DNA of 64,000 nucleotides from Pseudomonadales bacterium (lineage in GTDB: Bacteria; Pseudomonadota; Gammaproteobacteria; Pseudomonadales; Azotimanducaceae), in NCBI GenBank assembly GCA_016779585.1, contig JADHNI010000007.1:1-64000 (forward strand). The letters are read 5' to 3'. The notes below the pieces were generated by a model. The model had not been told where the DNA came from. It worked only from the letters and a program-made list of their open reading frames with translations, and made no database searches. Every line of letters starts with the position of its first letter. Position 1 is the first letter of the stretch. The position numbers and the translations under genes were made by a program. This document shows positions 42,699-52,054 of the stretch, piece by piece.

Positions 42699-43445
42699 TT
42701 AGCCCCGACCGATATAGGGCATCTTTGATGCCATGATGGTCATGAACTGGACATTCGATTCCAGCGGCAGCCGGGCGATCTGGACCACGGCCTGGGCAAC
42801 ATGCTCAACATCCATGGTGGGTTCCGGCCGAATACTGCCATCTGCCTGCGGCACACCATCACCCATCCTCGCCGTCATTTCGGTCAGCGCGTTACCAATA
42901 TCGATCTGGCTGCACACAATGTTGTATGGGCGACCATCCAGTGAGGTCGATCGGGTCAGACCGGTGACAGCATGTTTACTCGCGGTATAAGGGGCGGACC
43001 AGGGTCTCGGCACGTGCGCTGATATCGAGCCGTTATTGATGATGCGCCCGCCCATGGGTTCCTGTGCTTTCATCATCCTGAAGGCCTGCTGGGTGCAGTA
43101 GAAAGCGCCCGAAAGATTCACATCCACCACACGCCGCCATTCCTCCACCGCCAGGTCTTCCAGGGGTTTTGGGGGTGCGCCGCCACCGGCGTTATTGAAC
43201 AGTACGTCCAGGCGGTCAAACCTTTCACTCACCGATCGGAACAACCGCTCGACGGAATCAGGATCTGATACATCAGACTCCACGACGTGGGCATCACCTT
43301 TACATTCTGCGGCGACCGCTTCGAGGCGATCCCGGCGTCTGCCTGTAAGCGCGACCGCGAAACCTGCCCGCGACAGCGCCAGCGCGCAGGCTTTTCCAAT
43401 GCCGGTGCCTGCACCCGTCACAAGGGCTACTCGTTGCTCACTCAT
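42699..43445 (-). CDS. SDR-family oxidoreductase
   Basis: A classical SDR of 248 residues: [32 protein letters not shown] and YTASKHAV (active-site Tyr and Lys). The basic TGRRRDRLE after the second strand suggests NADP. ATG 43445 (MSEQRVAL) is chosen over a TTG further out. It is divergent from the hydroxypyruvate isomerase-like gene by 42 bp. Substrate unknown, but with that neighbour a hydroxy-acid or sugar-acid step is plausible. Confidence 0.87.
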   Translation of the reverse strand: MSEQRVALVTGAGTGIGKACALALSRAGFAVALTGRRRDRLEAVAAECKGDAHVVESDVSDPDSVERLFRSVSERFDRLDVLFNNAGGGAPPKPLEDLAVEEWRRVVDVNLSGAFYCTQQAFRMMKAQEPMGGRIINNGSISAHVPRPWSAPYTASKHAVTGLTRSTSLDGRPYNIVCSQIDIGNALTEMTARMGDGVPQADGSIRPEPTMDVEHVAQAVVQIARLPLESNVQFMTIMASKMPYIGRG

Positions 43446-43487
43446 GCTTTTACCCAATTCCAGACTTGCGTGTTATGATCACATGAT

Positions 43488-44261
43488 ATGCCAAAGTTCG
43501 CCGCCAATCTGACCACGATGTTTGCGGAGCTGCCTTTCCCGGAGAGATTTGCAGCAGCGAGTGACTGCGGCTTTCGTGCTGTAGAGATACTTGCGCCTTA
43601 TCCTTTCGAAACTAAAGACCTGGAAACCTGGCTCAAGGTTAATGATCTGCAGTTGTTGCTGATCAACATCTCACCCGGTCCTTCCGGCGAGACAGGTCTC
43701 GCTGCCCTGCCAGGCCGCGAGCTGGAATTCAGGGCCAGCTTCGAGCAGGCACTGCACTACACGACATACCTGGGTGCAGGGATGATCCATGTACTTGCAG
43801 GAAAGAACGCCGACGGCGTTACAGCGAGCGTCGATACCTTCGTCGATAACCTGAAGTGGGCAGCACGCCTGGCAGGCGAGTCAAACATTAACCTGATGCT
43901 GGAACCGCTTAACAACGTTGACGTACCGGGTTACCTGCACAGCCACCTTGAGACAACACGAGGCCTGGTGGAAGCCGTTGGACATGACAACGTCCGTCTG
44001 CAATTCGATTTTTATCACCAGCAGATCATGGAAGGTAACCTGGCCCGTAACCTCGAAGCGAATCTCGACATCATCGGCCATGCACAGTTTTCCAGCGTAC
44101 CCGGCAGGCACGAACCTCAGTATGGTGAAGTCAACGTTCCCTACCTGTGCGACCTCCTCGATGAGCTCGGGTATGACGGATATATCGGCTGCGAATATTC
44201 GGCGAAATCTGACACACGAGCAGGATTAAGCTGGGCACACCGCTACGGGATATGTGCTTAA
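43488..44261 (+). CDS. Hydroxypyruvate isomerase family protein (Hyi/OtnI)
   Basis: A 257-residue TIM-barrel isomerase. It opens KFAANLTTMFAELPFPERF, typical of Hyi, then MLEPLNNVDVPGYL with a metal-binding Glu, LQFDFYHQQIMEG with Asp and His ligands, and GYIGCEYSAK with the last Glu. The family interconverts hydroxypyruvate and tartronate semialdehyde, or 2-oxo-tetronates. No glyoxylate carboligase lies nearby. It precedes the NfeD gene by 22 bp but seems unrelated in role. Confidence 0.9.
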   Translation: MPKFAANLTTMFAELPFPERFAAASDCGFRAVEILAPYPFETKDLETWLKVNDLQLLLINISPGPSGETGLAALPGRELEFRASFEQALHYTTYLGAGMIHVLAGKNADGVTASVDTFVDNLKWAARLAGESNINLMLEPLNNVDVPGYLHSHLETTRGLVEAVGHDNVRLQFDFYHQQIMEGNLARNLEANLDIIGHAQFSSVPGRHEPQYGEVNVPYLCDLLDELGYDGYIGCEYSAKSDTRAGLSWAHRYGICA

Positions 44262-44283
44262 ATGACGGATGAGGTACCTGAAA

Positions 44284-45642
44284 ATGTCGCGCATCATCCT
44301 CTCCATTGCACTGTCACTCCTCACAGTGAGTTTCACACTCACGAACCATGCTCAGGTCAACGAAACTACAAGCGGAAAAATCTGGCTCATTGAGATTGAG
44401 GGTGCCATCGGCCCTGCGACCAGTGACTATGTCCTTCGAGGCTTCGAGCAGGCTGAGCTGAACAATGCCATCATGATCGTCGTCCGGATGAACACGCCCG
44501 GCGGTCTCGACGGCGCAATGCGTGACATCATCCAGGGCATTCTGGCCAGCGACATTCCGGTCATTTCATACGTTGGACCAAAAGGTTCTCGCGCCGCGAG
44601 TGCAGGTACCTATATCGCATATGCCAGCCACGTTGCTGCCATGGCGCCGGCCACCAATCTTGGCGCTGCCACACCGGTGCAGATTGCCGCACCCAGTATG
44701 CCGGCGGCACCGGAAGAAGATTCGGGGAAAGCGGAGCCAACTGCCATGGAAAAGAAAATGGTCAATGACGCTGCTGCCTATATACGCGGGCTGGCTGACC
44801 TGAGAGACAGGAATGCAGACTGGGCAGAACTGGCCGTGCGCGAGGGCGTGAGCCTGGACGCTGAAACCGCATTCAAAGAAAACGTGATCGACCTGGTGGT
44901 GCAGGACCTCGATGACCTGTTGCTGCAGCTCGACGGCAGGGTGATCACACTGGAAAACCGGGAAGTCACGCTGGATACGGCGAACGCGGAAATTCACCAG
45001 CACCTGCCGGACCTGCGAACAGAAATTCTCTCTATCATCACCAACCCCAGCATCGTCCTGGTGCTGGGCATGATCGGCATGTACGGCATTATCCTGGAAT
45101 TCTACAACCCGGGCTCACTGATTCCCGGTGTGATCGGGGTTATTTGCCTGCTGCTTGCAGCCTACGCCGTACAACTGCTGCCACTCAATTACGCCGGTCT
45201 CGCGCTGCTCATGCTCGGTATCGGGCTAATGGTCGCGGAGGCACTGGTTCCGAGCTTCGGAATACTGGGTATCGGGGGTGTCATCGCATTCTGCATTGGA
45301 GGACTTATGTTGTTTGACGCTGAAATGGAGGCTTTCCAGGTTGGTTTACCAACCATCGCCGCAACCGCCGTGGTGTCTGCACTACTGATCTTCGCAACGG
45401 TGAGCATCGCCCTGAAAATCCGTAACAAGAGGGTCACCACAGGCATGAGTGCCCTTATCGGTGAACATGGCGAAGCGCTGAACGACTTTGCCAAAGAAGG
45501 CCAGGTTCGCGTTGGTGGAGAAATCTGGAGAGCCAGGTCCAACGAAACAATTGAAACGGGAGACGCCGTCTCTGTCGACGCAGTAGAGGGACTGTTACTG
45601 ACAGTCAGCAAAATTGAAGAAAGCACAGGAGAAAAGTCATGA
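44284..45642 (+). CDS. NfeD-family membrane-bound serine protease
   Basis: The long form of NfeD (about 452 residues): a signal or anchor, a ClpP-like protease domain ([38 protein letters not shown] with the nucleophile Ser, [10 protein letters not shown]), five to six membrane helices, and a C-terminal OB domain ([27 protein letters not shown]). ATG 44284 has GAGG nine bases upstream; ATG 44269 is an alternative. Its TGA overlaps the slipin ATG, the classic NfeD/stomatin operon, in which the protease cuts the C-terminus of its SPFH partner. Confidence 0.92.
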   Translation: MSRIILSIALSLLTVSFTLTNHAQVNETTSGKIWLIEIEGAIGPATSDYVLRGFEQAELNNAIMIVVRMNTPGGLDGAMRDIIQGILASDIPVISYVGPKGSRAASAGTYIAYASHVAAMAPATNLGAATPVQIAAPSMPAAPEEDSGKAEPTAMEKKMVNDAAAYIRGLADLRDRNADWAELAVREGVSLDAETAFKENVIDLVVQDLDDLLLQLDGRVITLENREVTLDTANAEIHQHLPDLRTEILSIITNPSIVLVLGMIGMYGIILEFYNPGSLIPGVIGVICLLLAAYAVQLLPLNYAGLALLMLGIGLMVAEALVPSFGILGIGGVIAFCIGGLMLFDAEMEAFQVGLPTIAATAVVSALLIFATVSIALKIRNKRVTTGMSALIGEHGEALNDFAKEGQVRVGGEIWRARSNETIETGDAVSVDAVEGLLLTVSKIEESTGEKS

Positions 45643-46397
45643 ACGAATTCTGGATGGTACTGATCGTACTGCTGGTCGGCCTTGCGTTTTACACGTTCCG
45701 CATCCTGCGGGAATACGAGCGTGGTGTGATCTTTTTCCTGGGCCGTTTCCAGACTGTCAAGGGACCAGGCCTGATCATCGTCATACCGGGCATTCAGCAG
45801 ATGGTGAAAGTAGACCTGCGAACCATGGTTTACGACGTACCGACACAGGATGTGATTTCACGGGACAACGTCTCGGTGAAGGTAAGTGCAGTGATTTACT
45901 TCCGCGTCATCGACGCAGAGCGCGCTATTATCAACGTCGAGGACTTTTTTGAGGCCACCAGCCAGTTGGCACAGACCACGCTGCGGTCAATTCTTGGCCA
46001 GCATGAGCTGGACGAAATGCTGGCGCAGCGAGACAAGCTGAATACAGGCATCCAGAAGCTCCTGGACGAGCAGACCGAAAGCTGGGGTATCAAGGTCGCC
46101 AACGTTGAGATCAAGCACATCGACATTGATGAGTCGATGATCCGTGCTATTGCCAAACAGGCTGAAGCGGAGCGCGAACGTCGGGCGAAGATCATCCACG
46201 CCGGAGGTGAACTCGAAGCCAGTGAAAAACTGCTCGAAGCTGCCACAACGCTTTCTGCCCAGCCGCAGGCTCTACAGCTCAGGTATATGCAGACCCTGAC
46301 AGAAGTCGCGAGAGACAGGAGTTCAATCATTGTGTTCCCGCTGCCCATCGACCTTGTGGAAGCGTTTATGGACCGTGCAAAAAAGGATGACAGCTAG
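45639..46397 (+). CDS. Slipin (stomatin/SPFH family)
   Basis: A 252-residue SPFH protein. One N-terminal hydrophobic segment ([19 protein letters not shown]) precedes the band-7 domain ([46 protein letters not shown]) and a coiled-coil tail ([24 protein letters not shown]). It forms membrane-associated oligomers and is the usual partner of NfeD, whose stop it overlaps (ATGA). It converges with the marR gene 7 bp downstream. Confidence 0.93.
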   Translation: MNEFWMVLIVLLVGLAFYTFRILREYERGVIFFLGRFQTVKGPGLIIVIPGIQQMVKVDLRTMVYDVPTQDVISRDNVSVKVSAVIYFRVIDAERAIINVEDFFEATSQLAQTTLRSILGQHELDEMLAQRDKLNTGIQKLLDEQTESWGIKVANVEIKHIDIDESMIRAIAKQAEAERERRAKIIHAGGELEASEKLLEAATTLSAQPQALQLRYMQTLTEVARDRSSIIVFPLPIDLVEAFMDRAKKDDS

Positions 46398-46404
46398 GCG
46401 CTGA

Positions 46405-46929
46405 TCAGGAAGCAGTCTGTGGTAGCTGCTGTTCGTTCTGGCGAACCTGGTCCTTGAAGCGTTCCAGGAAACTCTTCTGGTGCAGGCTGGTTTCCAGTTG
46501 TCCCAGCTCCTGCAGAAACTCACCGCCACCCTCGTCGATGGCTGACTGCATGGCTTCACGAACCGCCAGCCACATGGGTTCCAGTTTCTGGTATTTCTCC
46601 CGACCAATACTCGTGAGAGCGAGTACTCGCTTACGCTTATCGTTACGGTCTCTGTAGGGTGCCGCCAGCTTGGCTTCAATCAACTCATTGGCCGTCTTGT
46701 TGATGCCCGGGTGGGATACACCCAGACCACGGGCCAGTTCGGTAATCGACGTGGGCCCCTGCCGATAGAGGTAAACAAAGACCGGAAACCAGCGAGGCTC
46801 AAAGCCGACATCCACGGACTCGTATACCCGGCTGACATCCTGTGCCAGGGCATCAGACAACCTCTTGAGGCGGCTGACCAGCGCAAGCGCCCCAAGCTCA
46901 CTCATTAAATCCGTATCAGGCATGGGCAT
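46405..46929 (-). CDS. MarR-family transcriptional regulator
   Basis: A winged-helix MarR protein of 174 residues: PTSITELARGLGVSHPGINKTANELIEAKLAAPYRDRNDKRKRVLALTSIGREKY contains the recognition helix and the wing with its DxRxK-like basic turn. It is divergent from the TauD-type dioxygenase across 95 bp containing a dyad (46948-46971), so it probably regulates itself and that gene. Ligand unknown. Confidence 0.9.
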   Translation of the reverse strand: MPMPDTDLMSELGALALVSRLKRLSDALAQDVSRVYESVDVGFEPRWFPVFVYLYRQGPTSITELARGLGVSHPGINKTANELIEAKLAAPYRDRNDKRKRVLALTSIGREKYQKLEPMWLAVREAMQSAIDEGGGEFLQELGQLETSLHQKSFLERFKDQVRQNEQQLPQTAS

Positions 46930-46947
46930 TCATTTGTGTAATTAGTT

Positions 46948-46971
46948 ACGTAAAAGGTGACCTATTTGCGT
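46948..46971. promoter_or_regulatory. Candidate MarR operator
   Basis: The sequence ACGTAAA-AGGTGACCT-A-TTTGCGT contains a perfect odd dyad (AGGT-G-ACCT) flanked by near-inverted arms ACGTAAA/TTTGCGT. It lies in the 95-bp divergent region between the MarR and dioxygenase genes. Symmetry and position support it; no MarR consensus was matched. Confidence 0.45.
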
Positions 46972-47024
46972 ATTCTAGTACCAATTGCGCGAAATGGCAT
47001 CAGGTTCCCTGATATTCTTGAAAA

Positions 47025-47876
47025 ATGCACATTACACCCCTGACAGGCACGATTGGCGCGGAAGTTCACGGTATTGACCTGAACAGGCTGGATGCAGCCG
47101 CCGAGGAACAGCTGGAAGAGGCGTTTGCCAGGCACCTTGTGCTGGTGTTCCGGGACCAGTGCATGACGCCAGCAGACCTCATGGCCCTGACGAACCGCTT
47201 TGGAGGTCCGGGCGACACACCATATTTACAGGGTCTGCCCGACTACCCCGATGTTGTACCCGTGATCAAGGAGGCGAGCGAGAAATCCCAGCACTCCTTC
47301 GGTGCCGGGTGGCACACGGATTTCACATTCCAGGAAAGACCGCCGGCGAGAACGCTGCTATACGCGGTGGATACACCTCCGAGCGGCGGGGACACACTGT
47401 ATGCAAACCAGTACGCTGCCTTTGAGGCCCTGTCAGAAGGCATGAAGTCCTCGCTGCTGGGTCTGAAGGCGGTACACAGTGCTGTTCGCTCTTATGGCCC
47501 GAAGGCCACGCTGAAAGATCATATGGAAAACATGACCATCACCAATGACACGGATGAACCGGATATCCAATTGCACCCGGTCATCAGGAAAAATCCGGTC
47601 ACGGGTAAACCAGCCTTGTGGGTGAACCCCACCTATACGATTCGGTTCGAGGACATGACCGAGCAGGAAAGCAACACCCTGCTCGATTACCTGAACGCCC
47701 TGATCGTGTATCCCGGTCACTGCTGCCGCGTGCGCTGGCAACCCGGCACCCTCACCATGTGGGACAACCGCGCGACTCAACATTGCGCGACGTCCGACTA
47801 CCGGGGCTATCGACGAGAAATGTGGCGTACTACCACCGCCGGTGAAATCCCTTCTGCCTACAGCAAAGATTGCTAG
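47025..47876 (+). CDS. TauD/TfdA-family Fe(II)/2-oxoglutarate dioxygenase
   Basis: A 283-residue double-stranded beta-helix dioxygenase. The iron ligands are in WHTDFTF (HxD) and TQHCATSDY (distal His), and the 2-oxoglutarate-binding arginine in YRREMWRTT. The start GTIGAEVHGIDLN and FRDQCMTP are typical of TauD. Family members hydroxylate sulfonates, phenoxyacetates or other acids. No sulfonate transporter is nearby. Divergent from marR, which probably controls it. Confidence 0.9.
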   Translation: MHITPLTGTIGAEVHGIDLNRLDAAAEEQLEEAFARHLVLVFRDQCMTPADLMALTNRFGGPGDTPYLQGLPDYPDVVPVIKEASEKSQHSFGAGWHTDFTFQERPPARTLLYAVDTPPSGGDTLYANQYAAFEALSEGMKSSLLGLKAVHSAVRSYGPKATLKDHMENMTITNDTDEPDIQLHPVIRKNPVTGKPALWVNPTYTIRFEDMTEQESNTLLDYLNALIVYPGHCCRVRWQPGTLTMWDNRATQHCATSDYRGYRREMWRTTTAGEIPSAYSKDC

Positions 47877-47909
47877 AATACGCCGCTTCAGCAATACCGG
47901 AAAAACCCA

Positions 47910-48680
47910 TTGGTCGACGCCCTGCCACACCCACCGCAAAAACCGGTGCCTGCAATCTGGTGGCTGCCCTACAACCTCTACAAGTGGCTGGTCGTAGTGC
48001 CGGTCCTGCTGGTGTCTACCTTCGTGCTGGGCACCATCATTATCATCCTGTGTTTTCTCGGGCTGGCCAATTTCTCATCGCGCGTCTTTGCAACATTATG
48101 GGCGCGGCTTAACGCTATCGTTACCCTGATGCCCGTCACGGTCGAGGGCAAGGAAAAACTCCAGCCGGGCCAGTCGTATGTGCTTGTCGCTAACCACCTG
48201 AGCCTTGTTGATATCTATGTGCTGTATGGCTACACCGGGATCGACCTGAAGTGGGTCATGAAGAAGGAACTGCGCAACGTACCTGTTCTGGGTTATGCCT
48301 GCCACCTGATGGGCCACATTTACGTTGATCGCTCGAACACTGAAAAAGCACTTGAATCTATTGAAGAAGCGAGGGAACACATTCGTGATGGCATGTGCGT
48401 GGTATTTTTCCCGGAAGGTACAAGATCCAGGACCCAGGAGTTACGCCAGTTCAAAAAAGGCGCTTTTCGCATGGCGCAGGACCTCGGCGTTCCAGTCGTT
48501 CCCGTGAGTATTCACGACACCAACCGGGTACTACCCTCTGATACCCTGGACTGGCGCCCAGGCCCGGTGAAGCTGGTGTTCCATGACCCGATACCTGTGA
48601 ATGCGGATACCAATATCAATGAACTTGCGGTCGAAACAAGGGATATTATCGTTGACGCCCTCGGAGGAACCACATCATGA
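47910..48680 (+). CDS. plsC: 1-acyl-sn-glycerol-3-phosphate acyltransferase
   Basis: A PlsC-type acyltransferase of 256 residues that makes phosphatidic acid at the inner membrane. The catalytic motif is VANHLSLVDIYV (NHxxxxD), the glycerophosphate site VVFFPEGTRSRTQELRQFKKGAF, and further VVPVSI. A long N-terminal membrane helix (VPVLLVSTFVLGTIIIILCFLGL) precedes them. The only early start is TTG 47910, with a weak CGGA ribosome site; GTG 47946 is an alternative. It overlaps the aldolase gene by four bases. Confidence 0.9.
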   Translation: MVDALPHPPQKPVPAIWWLPYNLYKWLVVVPVLLVSTFVLGTIIIILCFLGLANFSSRVFATLWARLNAIVTLMPVTVEGKEKLQPGQSYVLVANHLSLVDIYVLYGYTGIDLKWVMKKELRNVPVLGYACHLMGHIYVDRSNTEKALESIEEAREHIRDGMCVVFFPEGTRSRTQELRQFKKGAFRMAQDLGVPVVPVSIHDTNRVLPSDTLDWRPGPVKLVFHDPIPVNADTNINELAVETRDIIVDALGGTTS

Positions 48681-49474
48681 GACCTAATCACGTACTGCAG
48701 GCGTGGCGCGAGGATCGCCAGACGATCGGCGCCTGGATGTCCATCGATTCGAGCTACACAGCAGAAACGCTGGCACATGCCGGTTTCGACTGGCTGTGTC
48801 TGGATATGCAGCATGGCGTGCTGGACTACGCAGATATCAAAAAGATGCTGACCGCGATCTCTACCACGGACACCATACCCATTGTGCGGGTCCCCTGGAA
48901 CGAGCCTTACGAGATTATGAAAGTCCTCGACGCAGGCGCTTACGGGGTTGTGGTACCACTGGTGAACAATCGCGAGGAAGCGGAGCGCGCGGTGACGGCG
49001 TGTCGCTACCCGCCCAGGGGTATCCGGTCATTCGGACCGAATCGCGCAACGCTTTACTCGGGTCCGGGCTACACAAAGGAGGCCAACGAGCAGATCGCCT
49101 GCATCGTGATGATTGAAACCGCAGAAGCTCTGGAGAATCTCGACGACATCATGTCGACCCCGGGTGTCGATGCTGTCTACATAGGACCGAACGACCTGGC
49201 TTACGCCCTGGACCTGAAACCCAGGGGTGACAATGACGAGCCGCTGCACGTAAAAACCGTGACACACATCCTGGAAACCGCGAGGAAACATGGCATCGCA
49301 GCAGGTATCCAGACGGGTTCGGTTGAATTCACGCGCCGCTACCTGGAGCAGGGATTCCATATGGTGACACTTGGGTCTGATCGCGGGTGGATGGAGAGAC
49401 TGGCAAGGCAGGAGTTGAAGCTCGCGCGGGAAGGTGGAACCGCCGAGTCGTCTTCCGACAAGAACTTTTACTAG
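48677..49474 (+). CDS. HpcH/HpaI-family aldolase
   Basis: A class II 2-keto-3-deoxy acid aldolase of 265 residues. Marks: AGFDWLCLDMQHGVLDY, VPWNEPYEIMKVLDAGAYGVVVPLVNN, CRYPPRGIRSFGPNRA, VMIETAEALENLDDI with the metal-binding Glu and VDAVYIGPNDLAYALD with the metal Asp. It splits hydroxy-oxo acids to pyruvate plus an aldehyde. Its ATG overlaps the plsC TGA (ATGA), an odd pairing with a lipid enzyme. Substrate unknown. Confidence 0.9.
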   Translation: MRPNHVLQAWREDRQTIGAWMSIDSSYTAETLAHAGFDWLCLDMQHGVLDYADIKKMLTAISTTDTIPIVRVPWNEPYEIMKVLDAGAYGVVVPLVNNREEAERAVTACRYPPRGIRSFGPNRATLYSGPGYTKEANEQIACIVMIETAEALENLDDIMSTPGVDAVYIGPNDLAYALDLKPRGDNDEPLHVKTVTHILETARKHGIAAGIQTGSVEFTRRYLEQGFHMVTLGSDRGWMERLARQELKLAREGGTAESSSDKNFY

Positions 49475-49549
49475 CCCTTTTTTACGGACGTCTACTGAAC
49501 GGCTTTACCCGCACACCGCCGAAAGGTCCCTCACGGTCGGGCCAAGTAA

Positions 49550-49608
49550 CGCTGAGGGCTCCACGAACTCTCGCAAGAGTCGCCGATGAGACGGGTGAGC
49601 CCTCAGCG
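49550..49608 (+). other. Nested inverted repeat (structured RNA or DNA cruciform)
   Basis: A 12-bp perfect stem (CGCTGAGGGCTC, 49550-49561, with GAGCCCTCAGCG, 49597-49608) encloses a second hairpin ACTCT-CGCA-AGAGT (49567-49580). Neither strand has a T run after it, so it is not an ordinary terminator. It lies in the 300-bp gap between the aldolase and desaturase genes. The rest of that gap shows nothing I can name. Confidence 0.6.
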
Positions 49609-49774
49609 CGGGCATGTTTCCTCTGCGGCTCACATCTCCAATTACGGCCCGCGAGCTCATTCGCAAACTGTTGCCGTAAAAAGAAGTCATTTTGGGCCAA
49701 TGTTCACCAATGACCACTTCAAACCCTTTAAGCCCCTTTTTCAGGTTGCTACACTGCGTCCAAATTCGTGTGGC

Positions 49775-50614
49775 ATGGATCCAGTGTTTAGATGTTCTGC
49801 TGACCGATTACCGGTCACCCTTATCCTTTCACTCACGTTGTTGGATTTCTTTTTGTACTTCACGGTCAATAACGTGTGGGTACTGCTTTCCTATTTCGTG
49901 TTGACACTCATTCCCAAGGGCTGCATCTGCGCCTGGAATCACCATCACCAGCACACCAAGACCTTTCGCTGGACACCACTGAACCGAATACTCGAACTCA
50001 GTTACGCACTGCACACCGGTGTGACCACCAACCAGTGGCTGCTGCACCATGTATTCGGTCATCATCACAACTACCTTGACCAGACCCGTGATGAAAGCCG
50101 CTGGCAACGCAAGGACGGTTCAACCATGGGTGAACTGGAGTACACGCTGAAGGTTGCAGCCACGGCATATCCTCGTGCCTGGGGTGTGGGACTTCGTTAT
50201 CCGAGGCACCTCAGGACTCACCTCATCTATACCGTTCTGACTCTTGCCATTGTGATTGCGCTTGTGGCGTTCCAGCCGATGCAGGGAATCGTTCTGTTTG
50301 TCATGCCGATGATTTCAGGTCTCCTGATTACTGCCTGGGCTACCTACGATCATCATGCAGGTCTGCCCACCGACGACGATTTCACTTCTTCGTACAACGT
50401 GATGAACCACGCTTACAACGTCATGACCGGCAACCTGGGTTACCACACCGCGCATCACTACAAACAGGGTGTTCACTGGTCCGAATTACCAAAGCTGCAC
50501 GATGAGATCAAAGACAAGATCCCGGCGGAGCTTTACCGGCGGTCATACTGGGATGCCGCTACAGAATTTCCCATGAACGTGATCCGCATGCTGCCACGAC
50601 TTGGCCGAACCTGA
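49775..50614 (+). CDS. Membrane fatty-acid desaturase
   Basis: A di-iron desaturase of about 279 residues. Histidine boxes are HHHQH (early), HHVFGHHHN, DHHAG and TAHHYKQG. Membrane segments include LLDFFLYFTVNNVWVLLSYFVL and LIYTVLTLAIVIALVAF. ATG 49775 (MDPVFRCSADRLP) is chosen because the sequence becomes family-like there. ATG 49700 and codons further out cover the structured intergenic part. The close similarity of the histidine-box spacing to membrane desaturases and hydroxylases leaves the exact lipid or carotenoid-like substrate open. Confidence 0.8.
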   Translation: MDPVFRCSADRLPVTLILSLTLLDFFLYFTVNNVWVLLSYFVLTLIPKGCICAWNHHHQHTKTFRWTPLNRILELSYALHTGVTTNQWLLHHVFGHHHNYLDQTRDESRWQRKDGSTMGELEYTLKVAATAYPRAWGVGLRYPRHLRTHLIYTVLTLAIVIALVAFQPMQGIVLFVMPMISGLLITAWATYDHHAGLPTDDDFTSSYNVMNHAYNVMTGNLGYHTAHHYKQGVHWSELPKLHDEIKDKIPAELYRRSYWDAATEFPMNVIRMLPRLGRT

Positions 50615-50627
50615 GTCCCACCCACCC

Positions 50628-51032
50628 ATGAATGAACTCAGGTCGGACGCCAACCACTGCTTTGTCTGTGGCTCCGCCAACCCGATCGGTTTGCAATTGA
50701 CCTTCACCATTGAAGACGATGTCTGCCACGCCAGTTTTACACCGGGCGAAAACCATTGCGGCTATGACGGCGTTACCCACGGCGGCATCGTATTCAGTGC
50801 ACTGGACGACGTGATGGCAAACTGGCTTTTTCTTAAAGGTTTAAAAGCCTTCACTGCGAAGTGTGATATCCGCTACCGCGATGCACTACCTGTTGGGACA
50901 ACGGTGCGGCTGGAGGGCCACTGCCTGAAACAGAAAGGCCGCCTGACACAAATGAAAGGCCTGATGATCCGCGAAGACAACGGACAGGTTGTTGCCGAAA
51001 CGGAAGCGGCCTTCATGATGGCCGAGGATTAA
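50628..51032 (+). CDS. Hotdog-fold thioesterase (PaaI family)
   Basis: A 134-residue hotdog protein: CFVCGSANPIGLQLTF at the start, then HGGIVFSALDDVMANWLF carrying the PaaI-type HGG motif and catalytic Asp, and KCDIRYRDALPVGTTVRLEGH. It hydrolyses acyl-CoA or acyl-ACP thioesters. ATG 50628 is preferred to a TTG at 50601, which would overlap the desaturase end. It may serve the same acyl chain as the desaturase, which it follows by 13 bp. Confidence 0.85.
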   Translation: MNELRSDANHCFVCGSANPIGLQLTFTIEDDVCHASFTPGENHCGYDGVTHGGIVFSALDDVMANWLFLKGLKAFTAKCDIRYRDALPVGTTVRLEGHCLKQKGRLTQMKGLMIREDNGQVVAETEAAFMMAED

Positions 51033-51035
51033 CTT

Positions 51036-52016
51036 CTATCTATCGAGATAGATGTCGGCCAGGAGCCCCACCGACACAGCATACTTGTTAGCGCAGTTGT
51101 AATTCAGGATCGCGCGGTAATTACCGCCGGCAAGATAGCCTTCTGCGGATCCCTCTTCCGGTTCGACCAGCGCATAATCAGCCTCACGCAGCCCGGCTTC
51201 TGCCGTCACACCCATCGCCTGCCATTCTGACAGGGACAGTTTTCTTGAATGATGCCTGAGCGCACGACACCGGGTGTCGTGGGTCTCCGGCTTAAGCGAT
51301 GCGAAGTCAAGATCAGGTAACGCTACCTTGCCTCCCCAGCCAGCACCTTCCTGCCAACCGGCCTGTTTCAGGTAGTTGACAATAGAGGCAAACACGTCTG
51401 CCTCCGATGCCCAGATGTCTTTTTTCCCGTCACCATCAAAGTCCTGGGCAAAACGCAGGAAACTGCTTGGCAGGAACTGGCCCTGGCCCATGGCACCCGC
51501 CCAGGCACCAACAAAATTCTCGGTGGCAACGTGACCCTCATCCAGTATCCGAAGCGCATTCACAAGCTCCGAAGTAAAAAAGGTGGACCGACGCGGATCA
51601 TGCCCGAGGGTCGCCAGCGACCTGATGATGTTGTACTTGCCCTGGTAGCGCCCGAAGCTGGTTTCCAGCCCCCAGAACGCGACGATATATTCAGCCTCCA
51701 CACCATAATGTTCCTGCACCCTGCCAAGGAGTTCTGAGTGTTGCTCCAGCAGGCGCTTACCTTCCTGCTGCCTGAAGTCAGACACGCGTGCATCCAGGTA
51801 CTGACCAAATGTCTGGACGAATTCAGGCTGTTTTCGATCAAAGCCGATGACACGCTCGTCCGGCGTCAGCCCCTCAAAAGCGCGATCAATCGTGGAGGCC
51901 GAGACACCTTCCGCAATCGCTCGCTCCCTGACAGTCTCCAGGTAACTCGCAAAATCCGATGCCACAGCGCTCACGGAAATGAGCAACAGGCAGAAACCAT
52001 TCAGGAATCGACGCAT
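51036..52016 (-). CDS. mltB: Lytic murein transglycosylase (MltB type)
   Basis: A 326-residue exported cell-wall enzyme. The signal MRRFLNGFCLLLISVSAVAS is followed by VAFWGLETSFGRYQGKYNIIRSLATLGHDPRRS with the catalytic glutamate of the SLT_2 fold, FVGAWAGAMGQGQFLPSSFLRFAQDFDGDGKKDIW, and GGNYRAILNYNCANKYAVSVGLLAD. There is no C-terminal peptidoglycan-binding domain and no lipobox cysteine, so it is probably a soluble periplasmic form. ATG 52016 is chosen at the signal peptide. Confidence 0.9.
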   Translation of the reverse strand: MRRFLNGFCLLLISVSAVASDFASYLETVRERAIAEGVSASTIDRAFEGLTPDERVIGFDRKQPEFVQTFGQYLDARVSDFRQQEGKRLLEQHSELLGRVQEHYGVEAEYIVAFWGLETSFGRYQGKYNIIRSLATLGHDPRRSTFFTSELVNALRILDEGHVATENFVGAWAGAMGQGQFLPSSFLRFAQDFDGDGKKDIWASEADVFASIVNYLKQAGWQEGAGWGGKVALPDLDFASLKPETHDTRCRALRHHSRKLSLSEWQAMGVTAEAGLREADYALVEPEEGSAEGYLAGGNYRAILNYNCANKYAVSVGLLADIYLDR

Positions 52017-52054
52017 GTTAATATTCTCCCTCTCGTTAATCCTCAGTGACCCGA

